Source: Schoenoplectus triqueter (taxonomy: Eukaryota; Streptophyta; Magnoliopsida; Poales; Cyperaceae). Taken from it: a stretch of 38,597 bases of DNA. Below the pieces are notes generated by a model that was not told the DNA's origin, did not search any database, and worked only from the letters and a program-made list of their open reading frames with translations. The stretch covers positions 1 to 38,597 of the forward strand of contig CAXKVV010001025.1 of assembly GCA_964058805.1 (NCBI GenBank), written 5' to 3'. The position numbers were made by a program, and so were the translations under genes. This document shows, in pieces, positions 11,675 through 22,310 of the stretch; position 1 is the stretch's first letter; every line of letters starts with the position of its first letter.

Positions 11675-12133
11675 GGATTTTTTACTTAAACGGCCTAAAA
11701 ACAAATCTTAACTACAGAAACGGTCTAAAAGCAAATTTATTTTCACAAACGGCCTAACAAAGGGCGTGAGTTCAACTCACGCCCTTAAAACGCTATTTTT
11801 TCTACCCGCCTGCTGCCCAAACAAAAGAGAGCAAAATGACCCAAAGGACGTGAGTTGAACTCACGTCCTTTAAATCCACATATCGCATTTATATCAAAAA
11901 AATTTTCACTTTCGGTGGTTTTGAAAAATAACAACTAGAGCACATCAACATCTAAAGGGCGTGAGTTGAACTCACGTCCTTTGTGTTTTTGGGCAGTGTT
12001 CGGGCAGGTAAAATGGAGATTTAAGGGCGTGAGTTCAACTCACGTCCTTAGTTAGACCGTTTGTGAAAATAACTTTGTTTTAAACCGATTATGTAGATAA
12101 TATTGATTATTAAACTGTTTAAGTAAAAACTCC
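11675..12133. mobile_element. Foldback MULE-type MITE (459 bp) with four palindromes
   Basis: Flanked by an identical 9-bp duplication ACACTTTGA at 11666-11674 and 12134-12142, the hallmark length of Mutator-like elements. Ends are GGATTTTTTACTTAAACGG and, on the opposite strand, GGAGTTTTTACTTAAACAG. The inverted arms run about 195 bp on the left (11675-11870) and 185 bp on the right (11950-12133), leaving a loop of about 80 bases. It has no ORF, so it is non-autonomous. It lies about 350 bases upstream of the DUF868 TATA box. MULE assignment is inferred from the duplication length and long arms; no transposase partner was matched to these ends. Confidence 0.82.
11760..12049. repeat. Four CGTGAGTT(C/G)AACTCACG palindromes
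   Basis: Palindromes lie at 11760-11786 (13-base arms, perfect), 11843-11871 (14-base arms, perfect), 11954-11982 (one mismatched pair) and 12023-12049 (one mismatched pair). All share the core GTGAGTTSAACTCAC. They are placed almost mirror-symmetrically about the element centre near 11904: centres 11773 and 12036 form the outer pair, 11857 and 11968 the inner pair. Confidence 0.85.
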
Positions 12134-12324
12134 ACACTTTGACCTTCTTTCTGAATGGACAGTATGTTAAACTACGTGGCTAATTAAAAGGCAAGAGCAA
12201 ACGACTAAATTTTATTGTTTGTGGCAAAGGATGTGTAGCTCGAGTACCATTTAATAATGTATTTTTGCAATAGATTACAAATTAGATGAATGTATAAATA
12301 AATATTCATACTATTATACACATA

Positions 12325-12700
12325 ATCGTGCTAAATCATTCCGTACGACACTTTTGTCATTTATTGTCATAATTTTGATTATTTAGATTCTAGTTAAAAT
12401 ATTATATCTACATGCAACTATCCGTACGTGTGATCATGTTAATTAAATCATCTCGTGCGGAATTTTTTTTGTTTGTTGTCATGATTGTAATAAATATCTT
12501 GTACTAATATAGTTTCAGATTCCAACAAAATAAGAAAATATTCATTTTTTTAATTAGCTTTTCAGACAAAACAGTTGATTCTAATTAAAAGTTTTGCATG
12601 CAACTATCGTGATGAGTCATTCTGTAGATAAATTTTTTTCATTTATTATCATAGTATAATTTTACTAAATCACTTGATGTTATAATATTAATAATATTAA
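12325..12700. repeat. Degenerate direct repeats, about three units
   Basis: Related blocks begin near 12325, 12433 and 12605. Each carries a 'atcat(t/c)c(c/t)gt(a/g)c(g)' word followed by 'tttgtcatttattgtcataat', and two are preceded by 'catgcaactatc(c)gt'. The units have diverged and differ in length (roughly 80-170 bases). No coding potential; origin unknown. Confidence 0.45.
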
Positions 12701-13542
12701 TTATTTATGTGGTAACTAGATCCAAGCAACAAGAAAAATAAAAACACCACCAGCTGAGCGCTCTCAACCTCGACAAATCTAAAAACTAATTCTTTCGGTT
12801 ATTTCTCAGTTGGTCATCAAGCATATATAACAATTAATCAAGGTGTGAGTATAATAAATCAATTATTTACTTTTCTTTTTTCTTTTTCTTATTTCTCTAC
12901 TCTATATAATTATTCATTTAAGCTTATCGCAGTAATTATCTTTATTATAATTGTGTCAAGCATCAAATTGTGTTACAAATATTTAAATAATAGTAGTAAT
13001 AATAATAATAATAAACGACGCTGCTTATGCATTTCTGAAATCCAAAATTTAAGTTTTCACAATTGAATGGCGATGGCATGTACAATAGAGCCGCATGTTT
13101 TACTGCATAATCTAGAGCCTCAAAGGATCATCTAATTCCCTGGTGAATTGGTGACATGCTTAAATGAAATGGCATACGGGTGGAATTAAATATTCCGTTG
13201 TTTCATTGAATTTCAACACGTCAATATGTCCAAAACTTTTGTCACTTTTGAAGTGATTAAAATATTAAATATATACATAGTGCTCTGGGGCTGGCCATTG
13301 GATCGTTGCTCTTAACGGTACCAAAATTTCCAGCAGACCCGAAGTCAACAGGTTTCTAACTAACAATAGATTTTTACTTTCATACTATACAAATAAATTG
13401 GCAATTAATCCTATAAGCTACAATTCAAATTACTAATTAAACGCTGGGTATTAAGAACCGAACAAAATTGTAATAAAATAAAGCTGAAGCGAGAACTTAC
13501 TACGGATGTGTGAAAAAAAATGAACAAATTAACGTACAGAGA
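12701..13542. other. AT-rich intergenic spacer
   Basis: No supported gene. The 73-residue plus-strand frame at 12845-13066 is phenylalanine/isoleucine/asparagine-rich and ends in a (TAA/TAG)n microsatellite (12988-13012), so it is treated as chance. Confidence 0.45.
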
Positions 13543-13938
13543 CTATTATAAAAATATTTGTATTTCAATCGATATATAAATACGTCAAAAAATATATTTT
13601 ACAATCTTAAAAAAATATATTTATGATTTTTATTTTTCATATGAAAATCTTATGGGATACAAAAATTTAGAGTGTTTTGAGTTTTTAAAGTCATTCTTTT
13701 GAATTTTAAAAAAATAACACAAACATTAAATATTTATTATTATTTTTAGAGATATTTTTGAAAAATTCAAAAGAGTGGCTTAAAAAATTCAAAACGCTCC
13801 AAATTTTTGTATCGCACAAGATTTTCATATGATGAATTTAATGAAAATTATAAATTGAAATTTTTTTGACTTTAAAATATATTTCTTGACATATTTACAT
13901 ATCAGTTGAAATACAAACGTTTTCACAATTATATATAG
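13543..13938. mobile_element. Long-inverted-repeat MITE (396 bp)
   Basis: Left arm about 13543-13735 and right arm about 13745-13938 are inverted copies. Shared words include TTTGTATTTCAA, CATATGAAAATCTT, ATACAAAAATTT and CTCTTTTGAATTTT. The element is essentially all arm with almost no loop. Ends read CTATTATAAAAAT and CTATATATAATTG. AGAGA lies on both sides but is low complexity, so neither the duplication nor the superfamily is settled. Confidence 0.65.
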
Positions 13939-14171
13939 AGAGACACACACACATACATACATAATAAAATCTTCTTCCCTGCCGTCGTGTTGTTTAATTA
14001 GTAGTGTAGCATGCTAATAAAATCTACACTACTAAAAATATTATTTATCGGCTGAAATGCCTTAGCTAGCATACAAATGTTTTTAATTCGACCATATAAT
14101 TATGTTATGGTATTTTGTGAAGTATCATGGATATGTTGCTTCAAACTAGGTGTGTTGTTTTTGAATCATGT

Positions 14172-14490
14172 GATGTTTTAGACTCAAATATTTAATTTTA
14201 AACTAGATATGACTCATTTGGACCATTCAATTTAATCTCTATATGAAAATATATTAGTAAATTAAATTTATATTTTTTAAAATTGGTTTGCTTTTTTTTG
14301 AATGGGGGAAATGACTTGGTTTGAAAATTTTGATTCATCCAAAAACAACGATTTTTCCCCATCCGAAACAATAGCAAACTAATTTCAAAAAATATAAAAT
14401 TTGGCTTGCTCATACATTTTCATATAGATTGAACGGTTCAAATTAGTTATATCTAATTTGAAATTAGATATTTGAATCTGAAATATCATC
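14172..14490. mobile_element. Foldback MITE, family shared with 33.35-33.70 kb
   Basis: Arms of about 145-150 bp (14172-14320 and 14345-14490) are inverted copies sharing AATTTTAAACTAGATAT-like ends, CATTCAATTTAATC, and TTTATATTTTTTAAAATT followed by TTTGCT and a G-rich/C-rich tip. The same central unit recurs in the element at 33348-33700, giving parallel chance peptides on the minus strand (KPNFIFF...LLLF). No target duplication was resolved. Confidence 0.62.
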
Positions 14491-14570
14491 GTTATTATTA
14501 TCATCATCATTATTATTTTCATTATTCTCATCATCATTATTATAATTTTCATTGTCACTATTACTACATT
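14491..14570. repeat. ATT/ATC microsatellite
   Basis: Imperfect trinucleotide run of ATT, ATC and TTA units. Two overlapping opposite-strand frames (14385-14636 minus, 14472-14681 plus) are artefacts of this run. Confidence 0.75.
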
Positions 14571-14610
14571 ATTTTTTTTATATTTGAGATCTTTGATTTG
14601 TATGTTTTTA

Positions 14611-14675
14611 GATTGGGTTTCATGTCTAATGGTCACAATTTATTTGGGATTGAAGACTTTATTGTTGTTGTTGTA
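14611..14675 (+). mobile_element. 3' end of a TTG-tailed SINE/RTE-type retroposon
   Basis: Reads GATTGGGTTTCAT..., then ATTTATTTGGGATTGAAG, ending in (TTG)n and TA. This matches the tail style of plant TS-type SINEs and related RTE LINE ends ('cttgtttgggactaaggct' plus a TTG run). A diverged copy lies at 31566-31631. The 5' part is missing or unrecognisable. Confidence 0.5.
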
Positions 14676-14679
14676 TTAT

Positions 14680-15888
14680 GATTGAAAAACGTAGATGGTA
14701 TTTAGTTGAATTTGAAGAAACTTAGATGGCTTTTTAATTGAATTTCAAGGGATTTTATGGTATGAAAATTAATTTTGCAAATTAAATGATACCTATTAAT
14801 ATGAATAGTAATCAAGTTGAATTTCCTGCTAATATTTTAAATTGTAAATTAGAAAAAATACCTTTGAAATACTTAGATTTAAATCTAAACGTAAAAAAAC
14901 TACTTTCTTTCTATTTGTTTAGGTTTTTTTAGTATTACATTTTTTTAGTTTTTTTTTGGTAAACTTTGTAGCTCCTGAAAACGAAATGGGAGTTTGTGAA
15001 TACATCACTTTTCCCCAGAAAAATAACTTGAGTAATTTTAGTGCACATCATATTTTTATGTATAATCGATAGGATGTTCGTCAAATTTAATTTAACTTAA
15101 ATTAATCAGTATTCACTAAAATCACTAAAAATTTTAAATTTTTTGAAAAAAGCTAAATGTTTGATCCATATTAATATATACTCATTTTAGAGATTAAAAT
15201 ATGTGTCTATAACTTTAATTTTGAACATACTTTATAAAATAATAAATGTGTCCAAATCTATATACCGGGGGTTAGAAAAACGTGAATAAGAAAGCACAAC
15301 AGGGGGATTTAAATTGGCACGTAACGATTAATTAATTGTAACAGTTAATAATAAGAAAAAATGTAATAAATCACAAATAATAAGATAGTTCCGTGCATAC
15401 GATGGATCAAAAACTTATACTTGTCGAATTTAAATTGAGAACCCCGCCCCACACACACTGACACAAAAAAAAACGCTTCAACGAGTTTCTTGGTTAATCA
15501 TATCATGAATGATCTATAGTGTTAAAAGAAATGATGAATTAATGAACTGGAACGTTCTGAAATACGAACAAATTTACTTTTGAAATTCATTTAACTGCGA
15601 GATCGATATGTGCAGTACAAGCCACTTCGTTTATTTGACATAGATAATTAGTGGCATTTCTATTACAAGTTTTCTTTTCCTTTTTTTGTTGAATTAAATA
15701 TTAGCCTCTTCAATTTTATTCGAATCACCGTGCACCTCATTTTTCTGGCAAACCACTATTTTTTTCAATAGTTTACCTCACAAATCTTACAACAATTATT
15801 ACCAAAGCAAAACTTTAAATTGGCTATTCCATGTTTAATTTTTCTTTATTTTTTTCTATTTCTTTGGATATCCGTTCCATTTAAACTA
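14680..15888. other. AT-rich intergenic spacer
   Basis: About 1.2 kb with no ORF, repeat or RNA that I can support. Confidence 0.4.
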
Positions 15889-15890
15889 GC

Positions 15891-16340
15891 TAGAACTGCA
15901 AATGAAACCAATTCGATCGAACTAGGCTATATACTAATTCGATTTGAAATTAATTCGAACTAAATAAACTCAAACTAAATCAAACTTGAGCTAAATCAAA
16001 CTCATTATTTTAATTTTTACATTAGTTTTCATATTAGCATAAATAATTAGAGCTAAAATAATTATTATTTTATTAATTTTATATTAAAATTTTTAAAAAT
16101 AGCTAATATTTATTAATTCAATATTAAATTAATAATATCTTATTAATTTTATAATAAAATAATTATTTATATTACATATATTATTAACTAATTTTTTTAA
16201 AATATATACAAATAACTACATATCTAACTATTACAAACCAAATTCAAACTAGTTCATTAAAAAAATTATTGAACCATATTCAATTTAAAACAGAATCAAA
16301 CACCAAATGAATTACGAATTACGAATTCTACACATTTCTA
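15891..16340. mobile_element. Possible eroded hAT-like element
   Basis: Left edge TAGAACTGCAAATGAAACC resembles the left end of the 17.8-kb element (AGGCTGCAAATGAG). It is followed by repeated 'aactaaat/caaact' words, with similar words before 16340. The right edge read inversely is TAGAAATGTGTAG. No target duplication is visible. This is a weak call based on resemblance. Confidence 0.28.
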
Positions 16341-16344
16341 TATT

Positions 16345-17770
16345 AGGCTTAAGATTCTGCTACGGTGTCGTCTACTTCACAGAAATACAAAATTATTTAG
16401 AGAAAGTTAGTAATTTTGCAGCATTTAATTTCGGTATTTATGAATGAAGCACAATAATTAGTAAGACCTCATTAGAAAGAATAAAAAAAAACTAAAACTT
16501 GGTCAACACTGAATTAATGGTACAGAATCTGTAACTCCCCGGTACATTGTGTATGCTCTTTTACCATTGTTGATTACACGTCATCTACTTTAAAAGAGGT
16601 TACGATCTAATTTAATTAATACACATTCTTTCAATCTGTGTGACTACATTCTTTCGCTCTGTAATATGTATGACTGTGTGAATGCATCCAACGAATATAT
16701 TTCTTCTGGCTTCTGAGAGGCCTAAATTTGGCAGTGCCACAGTACAGGCCGAACCCTATATAGTTGAGACTTATCAGGCTTACATGGGCTTTCAGAAAGG
16801 AATAGAAGCTTAAGGAGGTCTGAAGTTGGGCAAAAATCTCAAGGCACAGGAATACATAGCTTAAATTCTTGGGCAGGCTTAAAATATATGGGCAAAGAAG
16901 AGGATTTTAAATCTTGCCAAGAAACACATATTGGGAGAAATTAAGGTACTGGGGTCTAAGGAAGTAAGGAAGCCTGCCTTAGTTTTAAGAAAGTCTCAGA
17001 AAAGAAAAATAAATAAGATTGGACCAGGTGGGAATTGAGGCCCCTTGCTACTTTGTTTCTTAAATCCTAAAATTTACTGTTCAGAAAAGAAGCGCAAGAA
17101 ACAGACAAACCATACCAAGTACTACTACTGCTACTGTGATTCAAATTTTATTTACCAGAAAGATGCAGATGGGACATATATTAATTTTAGGATCCAATGC
17201 CCATCTTCTCCAATTATTCAGAACTGATCAAATAATAAACTTACTTCCCATCAGTTTGATGTTATAATTGTACTGTTTGAAATAAAGATTTACTCTATAA
17301 ATATATTAATCAGAATTAAATGCAATAAATCAAGCAGCTCAAAGCACTTCTTTCGCCCAGTATTGAAGCCTAACAGCGGAGGCCCATATATTGGTAGGGC
17401 TGTGAATTACAATTTACGCCTATTCTTTCTTCTTCTTCTTCTTCTTTTTTTTTTTTCTTGTTTGTATGGTGATGATAGTGATAGTGGTGGTGTGTGTGGA
17501 AGGGGGGTGAATAGAATATGAATATCCTTCTTTTTTTGTCTTTTTTTTTCCTTTGAGAGACGTTTCTTTGCTTCACATGAAGATACGGGGTGGGTAGTTC
17601 CTACAGAGATTTTTTCGTACGGATATTTTTATAGACAAATTTATTACAGTTCTGTTTTAATTTGAACGGTTAAAGTTTAAATATGAAATTTAATGTATAA
17701 TTTTTTTATTATTGTTAAATTAAAATCATTAATGAATGATTTGGACGATTCATAAAAAAAGAATCGTATA
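16345..17770. other. Intergenic spacer with CTT/T-rich microsatellite
   Basis: The block 16700-17240 is less AT-rich than its flanks but has no intact frame; a 60-residue plus-strand frame (17045-17227) shows no domain. A TTC/T run at 17424-17457 and T-runs near 17530-17550 explain a lysine/glutamate/histidine-rich minus-strand frame (17370-17576), which is not a gene. Confidence 0.4.
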
Positions 17771-17778
17771 GTTTCATA

Positions 17779-18482
17779 TAAGGCTGCAAATGAGTTGAGT
17801 TCGAGTGAGTTGGGCTTAGCACAAATCGGCTCATGAAAATTCGAGTCGAGTCGAGCTCGTGAAACATTTTGAACTGAAAAATATAGTTTAAGATCGGTTC
17901 ATTACTATTTGAGCTAGCTCACGAGTTGACTTATGAGTCAATGCATGTATACTGACTCAATTTGACATTTATATTTAGTATATTTATAAATTATAAATTT
18001 GATATATCTACAAAAATAAAATATGAGTTAGTACAAAATTGATATATGAACAAACTATATTTTCAATAAAAAATTTGCTGCATTAATTTGAATGTATGGA
18101 CCAGCAAAAAAACTATCAAGTCAGATATATGAACCGAGTCACGAGCGAGTACGAAAAGTTGTTAAGCCACTGAGATGATGAAATGATAAAATGATGAGAG
18201 ATAGATTATCGCATTAGAATTTAGCAGAAAAAATATATAAACTATTATTATTCGAGCCGGATCGAGCCACGAGTCGAGTCAACCCCAACTCAAACTCGAC
18301 TCATTTAACTATCGAGTCAGATTAGCTCAAACCAAATTAGCTCGAATCATATTAGCTCAAACCAAATTAGTTCGAACTCAAATCAAATTAGATCGAGTCA
18401 GATTAATTCAAACCAATTAGTTTGAACCCGAATTGAGTCCAAATTGAGTCAATAACCCGAGCTTTTTTTTTGTGCAGCTCTG
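17779..18482. mobile_element. hAT-like element with GAGTCGAG-type repeats (704 bp)
   Basis: Left end TAAGGCTGCAAATGAG and right end (inverted) CAGAGCTGCACAAAAAAAAA resemble plant hAT ends of the form CAGGGCTGCAAA. Subterminal parts are rich in GAGTCGAG, GAGCTCG and TCGAGCC words on the left, and in inverted equivalents plus an 'aaaccaaattagctcgaa' repeat on the right (18300-18440). Flanking 8-mers GTTTCATA (17771-17778) and GCTCCACG (18483-18490) agree at only 4 of 8, every difference a transition, so the duplication is uncertain. No transposase frame. Confidence 0.55.
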
Positions 18483-18724
18483 GCTCCACGCAGAATGCTA
18501 TCCGGAGAATATTGGTTCGAAGACACGAGCGTATTGTTTGCATCGGAAAAAAAAAAAAAACCAGGCATTTGGCGCGCCTGATCCTCGGTTGTCCCGCTAG
18601 GATGCTGACACAACTTTCATTTTGACGTCAGAGACATAAATTTGTCATATTATAGAAAATTCGAAGCTAAATTTCCGATAACACTAACTTGGAGTTTAAT
18701 ATGGAAATTATATGCGAGAGCAGT

Positions 18725-19165
18725 TTTCAGATGGTGTAGAATAATATTGTTTTTAGAATAGCAATATTATTTTTCGTGTTAGTAACCATTCAAACATAAA
18801 ATTGAAATCGAGAATAACAGTAGAACAGTGTTAATCCGTTAACCCATAAAAAATGATGGGTTAGCGGATTAGCGTTCATGAGGATAGTGAAAATAATAAA
18901 AAAATTCTTTTATATTAGTATGGAGTAGTATTAAATAATAATTATTATTAAATAAAATACTAAAAAATAATTAATTATTTTAACTATTATCTCCATTATT
19001 CTCAAGTTGTCATCCAAATAACATTTTACTAATCTGAAATAGCAAAAAATAACAATGTTCTCATATTTCCTGAGATATCACTAACCTCACACTATTCTCA
19101 ACTACTAACTCAAATAGTGTTATTTTTTCACTAATCTTTTCACCATCCAAACACACCCGAGAAAT
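18725..19165. mobile_element. Possible MITE with GGATGGTG ends
   Basis: The left edge has TTTTCAGATGGTGTAGAATA and the inverted right edge GTTTGGATGGTGAAAAGATT. AATAGCAATATTATTTTT-like words occur on the left and AAATAGCAAAAAATAAC in opposite context on the right. An internal hairpin pairs 'aatccgttaaccca' with 'tgggttagcggatt' (about 18834-18868) with one mismatch. The candidate flanking duplication CGAGA is short. Family uncertain. Confidence 0.35.
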
Positions 19166-19169
19166 TTGC

Positions 19170-20870
19170 ATTACCCTTTGTCAGCTTCTCTTAGGACAAT
19201 TTTTTAATTTGCTGAATTATAATGACAATACATTTTTACCGAATATAATAGATGATTTGTATTTTATAAGTTATTATATTACAAAATAATTAACGATTCT
19301 CTAATTCTATATCTCTTATAGTCGATAATAAATTCTAAAACTAGGTCAAATTCGTGACTTAACATGAAGAGATAAAATATTGATGTAATTAAAATTCTCA
19401 AGATTTTACTTTGATGTTAATCAATTTGAAAACAATTTGTCACGATTGTGAAGAACCTTTATGCTAAGTAAAACATTTCCCCCTGGTTTTACTTCGGTGC
19501 TAATCATTCTACATAAAAAACAAGTAACAAGAATTTTAATCAAACGGGCGCTGTCATAATTTTCAAGATGCTCTGCACCCCTGTTTTACTGTACTGTCGA
19601 TTTATATATATGACCACATTATCACTTTATAATGAGAAAAATGAAAAGAAAAAAATATCATCCTTGCCTCTGTTCTATGCTCCCAATTTAGTCATTTATT
19701 TTCTATTTGACAATAAAGCGCAATAAAAATTAAATCGCCCTGAAATAATGTTATATGGTAGTAGTATAGTAAATAGATGAAATAATTTACATAAAAAATA
19801 TTTTAAGAAAGATGAAAATTAAACCCTCGTATTTCATAAATATTCATAAAAGATCCATTCAAGTTTGAAACATACAACCATCAACACATAATACATTGTC
19901 TATTACTACTAGATTAAAATGGAGAACATTGTCTTTTATCACTAGACTAAAAATCATTCTTTTGTGTAAAAAAAACAATTGAAGGAAAACATTACTTAAC
20001 TTTGTATAGGTGCTTTAATTTTACACCATCGTAAATTATTTTTATTTTATATATTAAAATATTTATTACATTCTTATTCCAAATAAAGTGTTAGGTGATT
20101 AGGTCTCCATCTCAATCTCTCTGTTTTTGGAATGGAGTGTACGAGCAAAAGACATGTGATGTCTATTTATGCATCAGTGGGGGATTGATTAATTACCTGG
20201 CTATTTCCTAGATGCAGAGTAGAGGACAAGGATACACTCATACATATCTTGTAGGATAAGCTATTACATGTTTGATAAGTTTCATCTGGACAGACAGGAG
20301 CATTTCTACAACATGTCATGTTTTAGCTATAAGCCTCCGTCTGTATTTCATTATTTTGCAAAGAAAAAATATTCTTACCCCCGCACTTTCACATTTCGAA
20401 TCTGCACCGCATTCAATGATTCAAAGTTCAGTGTGTTTTCCAAAAAAAATTCCAACCTTCAAGAAAATCACATATAAATACTCCAATTATAAAAATATAA
20501 AAAGTTTCGTGATCATTTATAAATACTCATGTGTACTAATATAAATATATATATATATATCAAACATGTGTTTTATTTACTGCTGCATTTCCCGTTAAGT
20601 TCCCTTCTGCTATCCGCGGCAGTGTGGTTCACAACGAACATATTTTTTGTACAAATTGTAGATATTCTCTATATTTATTATAAATAATTAATATGCTCAG
20701 TATAAATAATTTTTGATTTCAAGTAATTTGTTATGGTCCCTACTGTGATTCCAATTGTGATTCTTAGTGAGTTGAGTGGGCTGGGGAGAATAGGATGCTC
20801 AATCATCTAAATGACTTGTGTCAACATGTAGAATGTGTACTAGAATCTTTTGGGGTGCAGACTTGGAGTG
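19170..20870. other. AT-rich intergenic spacer
   Basis: About 1.7 kb with no supported gene. Two overlapping plus-strand frames (20268-20477 and 20272-20544) lack recognisable domains. An (AT)n run lies near 20545-20560. The copia element starts just after this interval. Confidence 0.4.
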
Positions 20871-20875
20871 CGAGT

Positions 20876-21344
20876 TGTTGAAGTTATCACTTCTCAAGAT
20901 GCAAATTTAAAAATTAATATTATTTAAAATCTTTTTTCATTAAATAAATCAGTAACATAAAATATCTCAAACTCATATATCTATACCTCCCACGTTTTTT
21001 TTTGTTAAAAACTGAAATTTTTGAGTTGTAGAATTAATTAGAAGAGGTAAATGAGAATTGTAACTTAAGCTCTTCTTGTGCTATAAAAGGAGAGGCATTC
21101 TATCTCATTTTAAGTAAAAAAAAAAGGGTAAGAAACAAAGAGAGAAAAAGAGAGAGAAATATTTGGTTGAAGCTGAAGAAAAAAAATAATAGAGACAGTG
21201 TGAGGTTGTGAGAGTTTTAAATAAGAAAGTTGTAATCTTGTTTATATTTTTTAGAGCTAATAAAATATTTTTTGAGTGTTCTTCGGTATATATTGTGTTT
21301 AAAATTTATATCTCATCGTTTTTTATTCTTACCCACTTCCTATA
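20876..21344 (+). repeat. 5' LTR of the copia element (469 bp)
   Basis: Begins TGTTGAAGTTATCAC and ends ACTTCCTATA. It aligns along its length with the 3' LTR, sharing for example TTGAGTTGTAGAATTAATTA, CTATAAAAGG and TTCTTACCCACT. A stretch around 20960-21010 and part of the purine-rich leader near 21120-21220 are absent or shorter in the 3' copy. The terminal CA expected at the right end is TA here. Confidence 0.85.
21081..21090 (+). promoter_or_regulatory. LTR promoter TATA box (5' LTR)
   Basis: CTATAAAAGG, conserved at the same place in the 3' LTR (25918-25927). In plant copia LTRs this marks the U3/R promoter. A purine-rich transcribed leader follows. Confidence 0.65.
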
Positions 21345-21346
21345 AA

Positions 21347-21360
21347 TTAGTATCAAAGCC
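21347..21360 (+). promoter_or_regulatory. Primer-binding site, initiator tRNA-Met type
   Basis: TTAGTATCAAAGCC directly after the 5' LTR, close to the usual TTGGTATCAGAGCC complementary to the initiator methionine tRNA. The two differences are both G to A. Confidence 0.75.
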
Positions 21361-21441
21361 TTAGTTCGATCCACCCACCAAAGAATTGGCATCAAACTTA
21401 TTATTTCCTCAAATACTGAAACTAGACAATAACTGTGAGAG

Positions 21442-22310
21442 ATGAAAATTTCAAATAAAAGCTCTTTTTGGCAGCCAAGACATTTGGAGAATTATGACAA
21501 AAGGGTATACTAAGCTCACTGAGGGAGAGTTCACTGCGACTACGACAGAACAACAAGCTTTTGTGCGCGACTAACAAAAGAAAGACCACAAAGTATTATT
21601 TCTCCTTTATCAAAGTCTAGATGAGGCAACATTCGAGAAGGTTGCAGAAGCTACCTTGAGAAAGCAAGCATGAGACACACTTGGCACAATTTTCTAGGTG
21701 TAGATCATGTAAAGAGAATTTGACTTCATACATTATGGGTTGAATTTGTAGCGGCTCAAATGAAAGAGGATGAGTCGATTTCTGACTACTTCTCCCAACT
21801 ACTTGTCATCATTAATAATATAAAATGAAATGGCAAGCAACTTAAAAATATTCCGGTGATGGAGAAAGCATTGTGATCTCTATATCTAAAATTCAAGTAT
21901 GTAGTCATGACAATTGAGGAGTCACAAAATCTAGAGAAAATAACAATTGAAGAGTTATGGGATCCCTTCAAGTGCATGAGCAGCGGATCCAAAAAATTAA
22001 AGCACTACCGACAATAATAAATCTAGAGCAAGCATTAGAGTCATTTTGACTCTAACAAACCAAGGAGGCCGAGGTGGTAGTAACAGAGATCGTTGTAGAG
22101 GCAAAGACGCAACAATCACTTCAACAACGACCAAAGTCAGGAGATAAATAACAATCATTGTAGAGGACGTGATCAAGGCATAAATGGATGTGTTCGTGGA
22201 GGCGGAGGAGTCTAGTGCTATAAATATCAAAAATTTGAACATTACGCATCGAACTGCAGAAGCAAGCTAGTTGGACAAGTCGAACGGTTGAACTGTGTAG
22301 AAGCACCGAC
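21442..22310 (+). pseudogene. Broken copia gag (capsid and zinc knuckle)
   Basis: Frame fragments read like plant copia Gag: IMTKGYTKLTEGEF then DEATFEKVAEAT (about 21490-21660), and MKEDESISDYFSQLLVIINN then MTIEESQNLEKITIEEL (about 21759-21960), the UBN2-type capsid region. At 22216-22257 a zinc knuckle follows the CX2CX4HX4C spacing but has Tyr in place of the second Cys. Several in-frame stops and at least one frame change interrupt it. In an active element Gag would package the RNA in cytoplasmic particles. Confidence 0.8.

Noticed and set aside
11760..12049. Four similar repeats at moderate spacing, superficially like a CRISPR array
   Set aside because: Spacing is unequal (84, 111 and 68 bases between centres), the layout is mirror-symmetric within a transposon with a 9-bp target duplication, and the DNA is plant nuclear.
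14385..14681. Overlapping opposite-strand frames rich in Met/Ile and His/Tyr
   Set aside because: Both are translations of the ATT/ATC microsatellite at 14491-14570.
17370..17576. Lys/Glu/His-rich 68-residue minus-strand frame
   Set aside because: Produced by TTC/T microsatellites and an adjacent GTG/ATG-rich run; no protein family is suggested.
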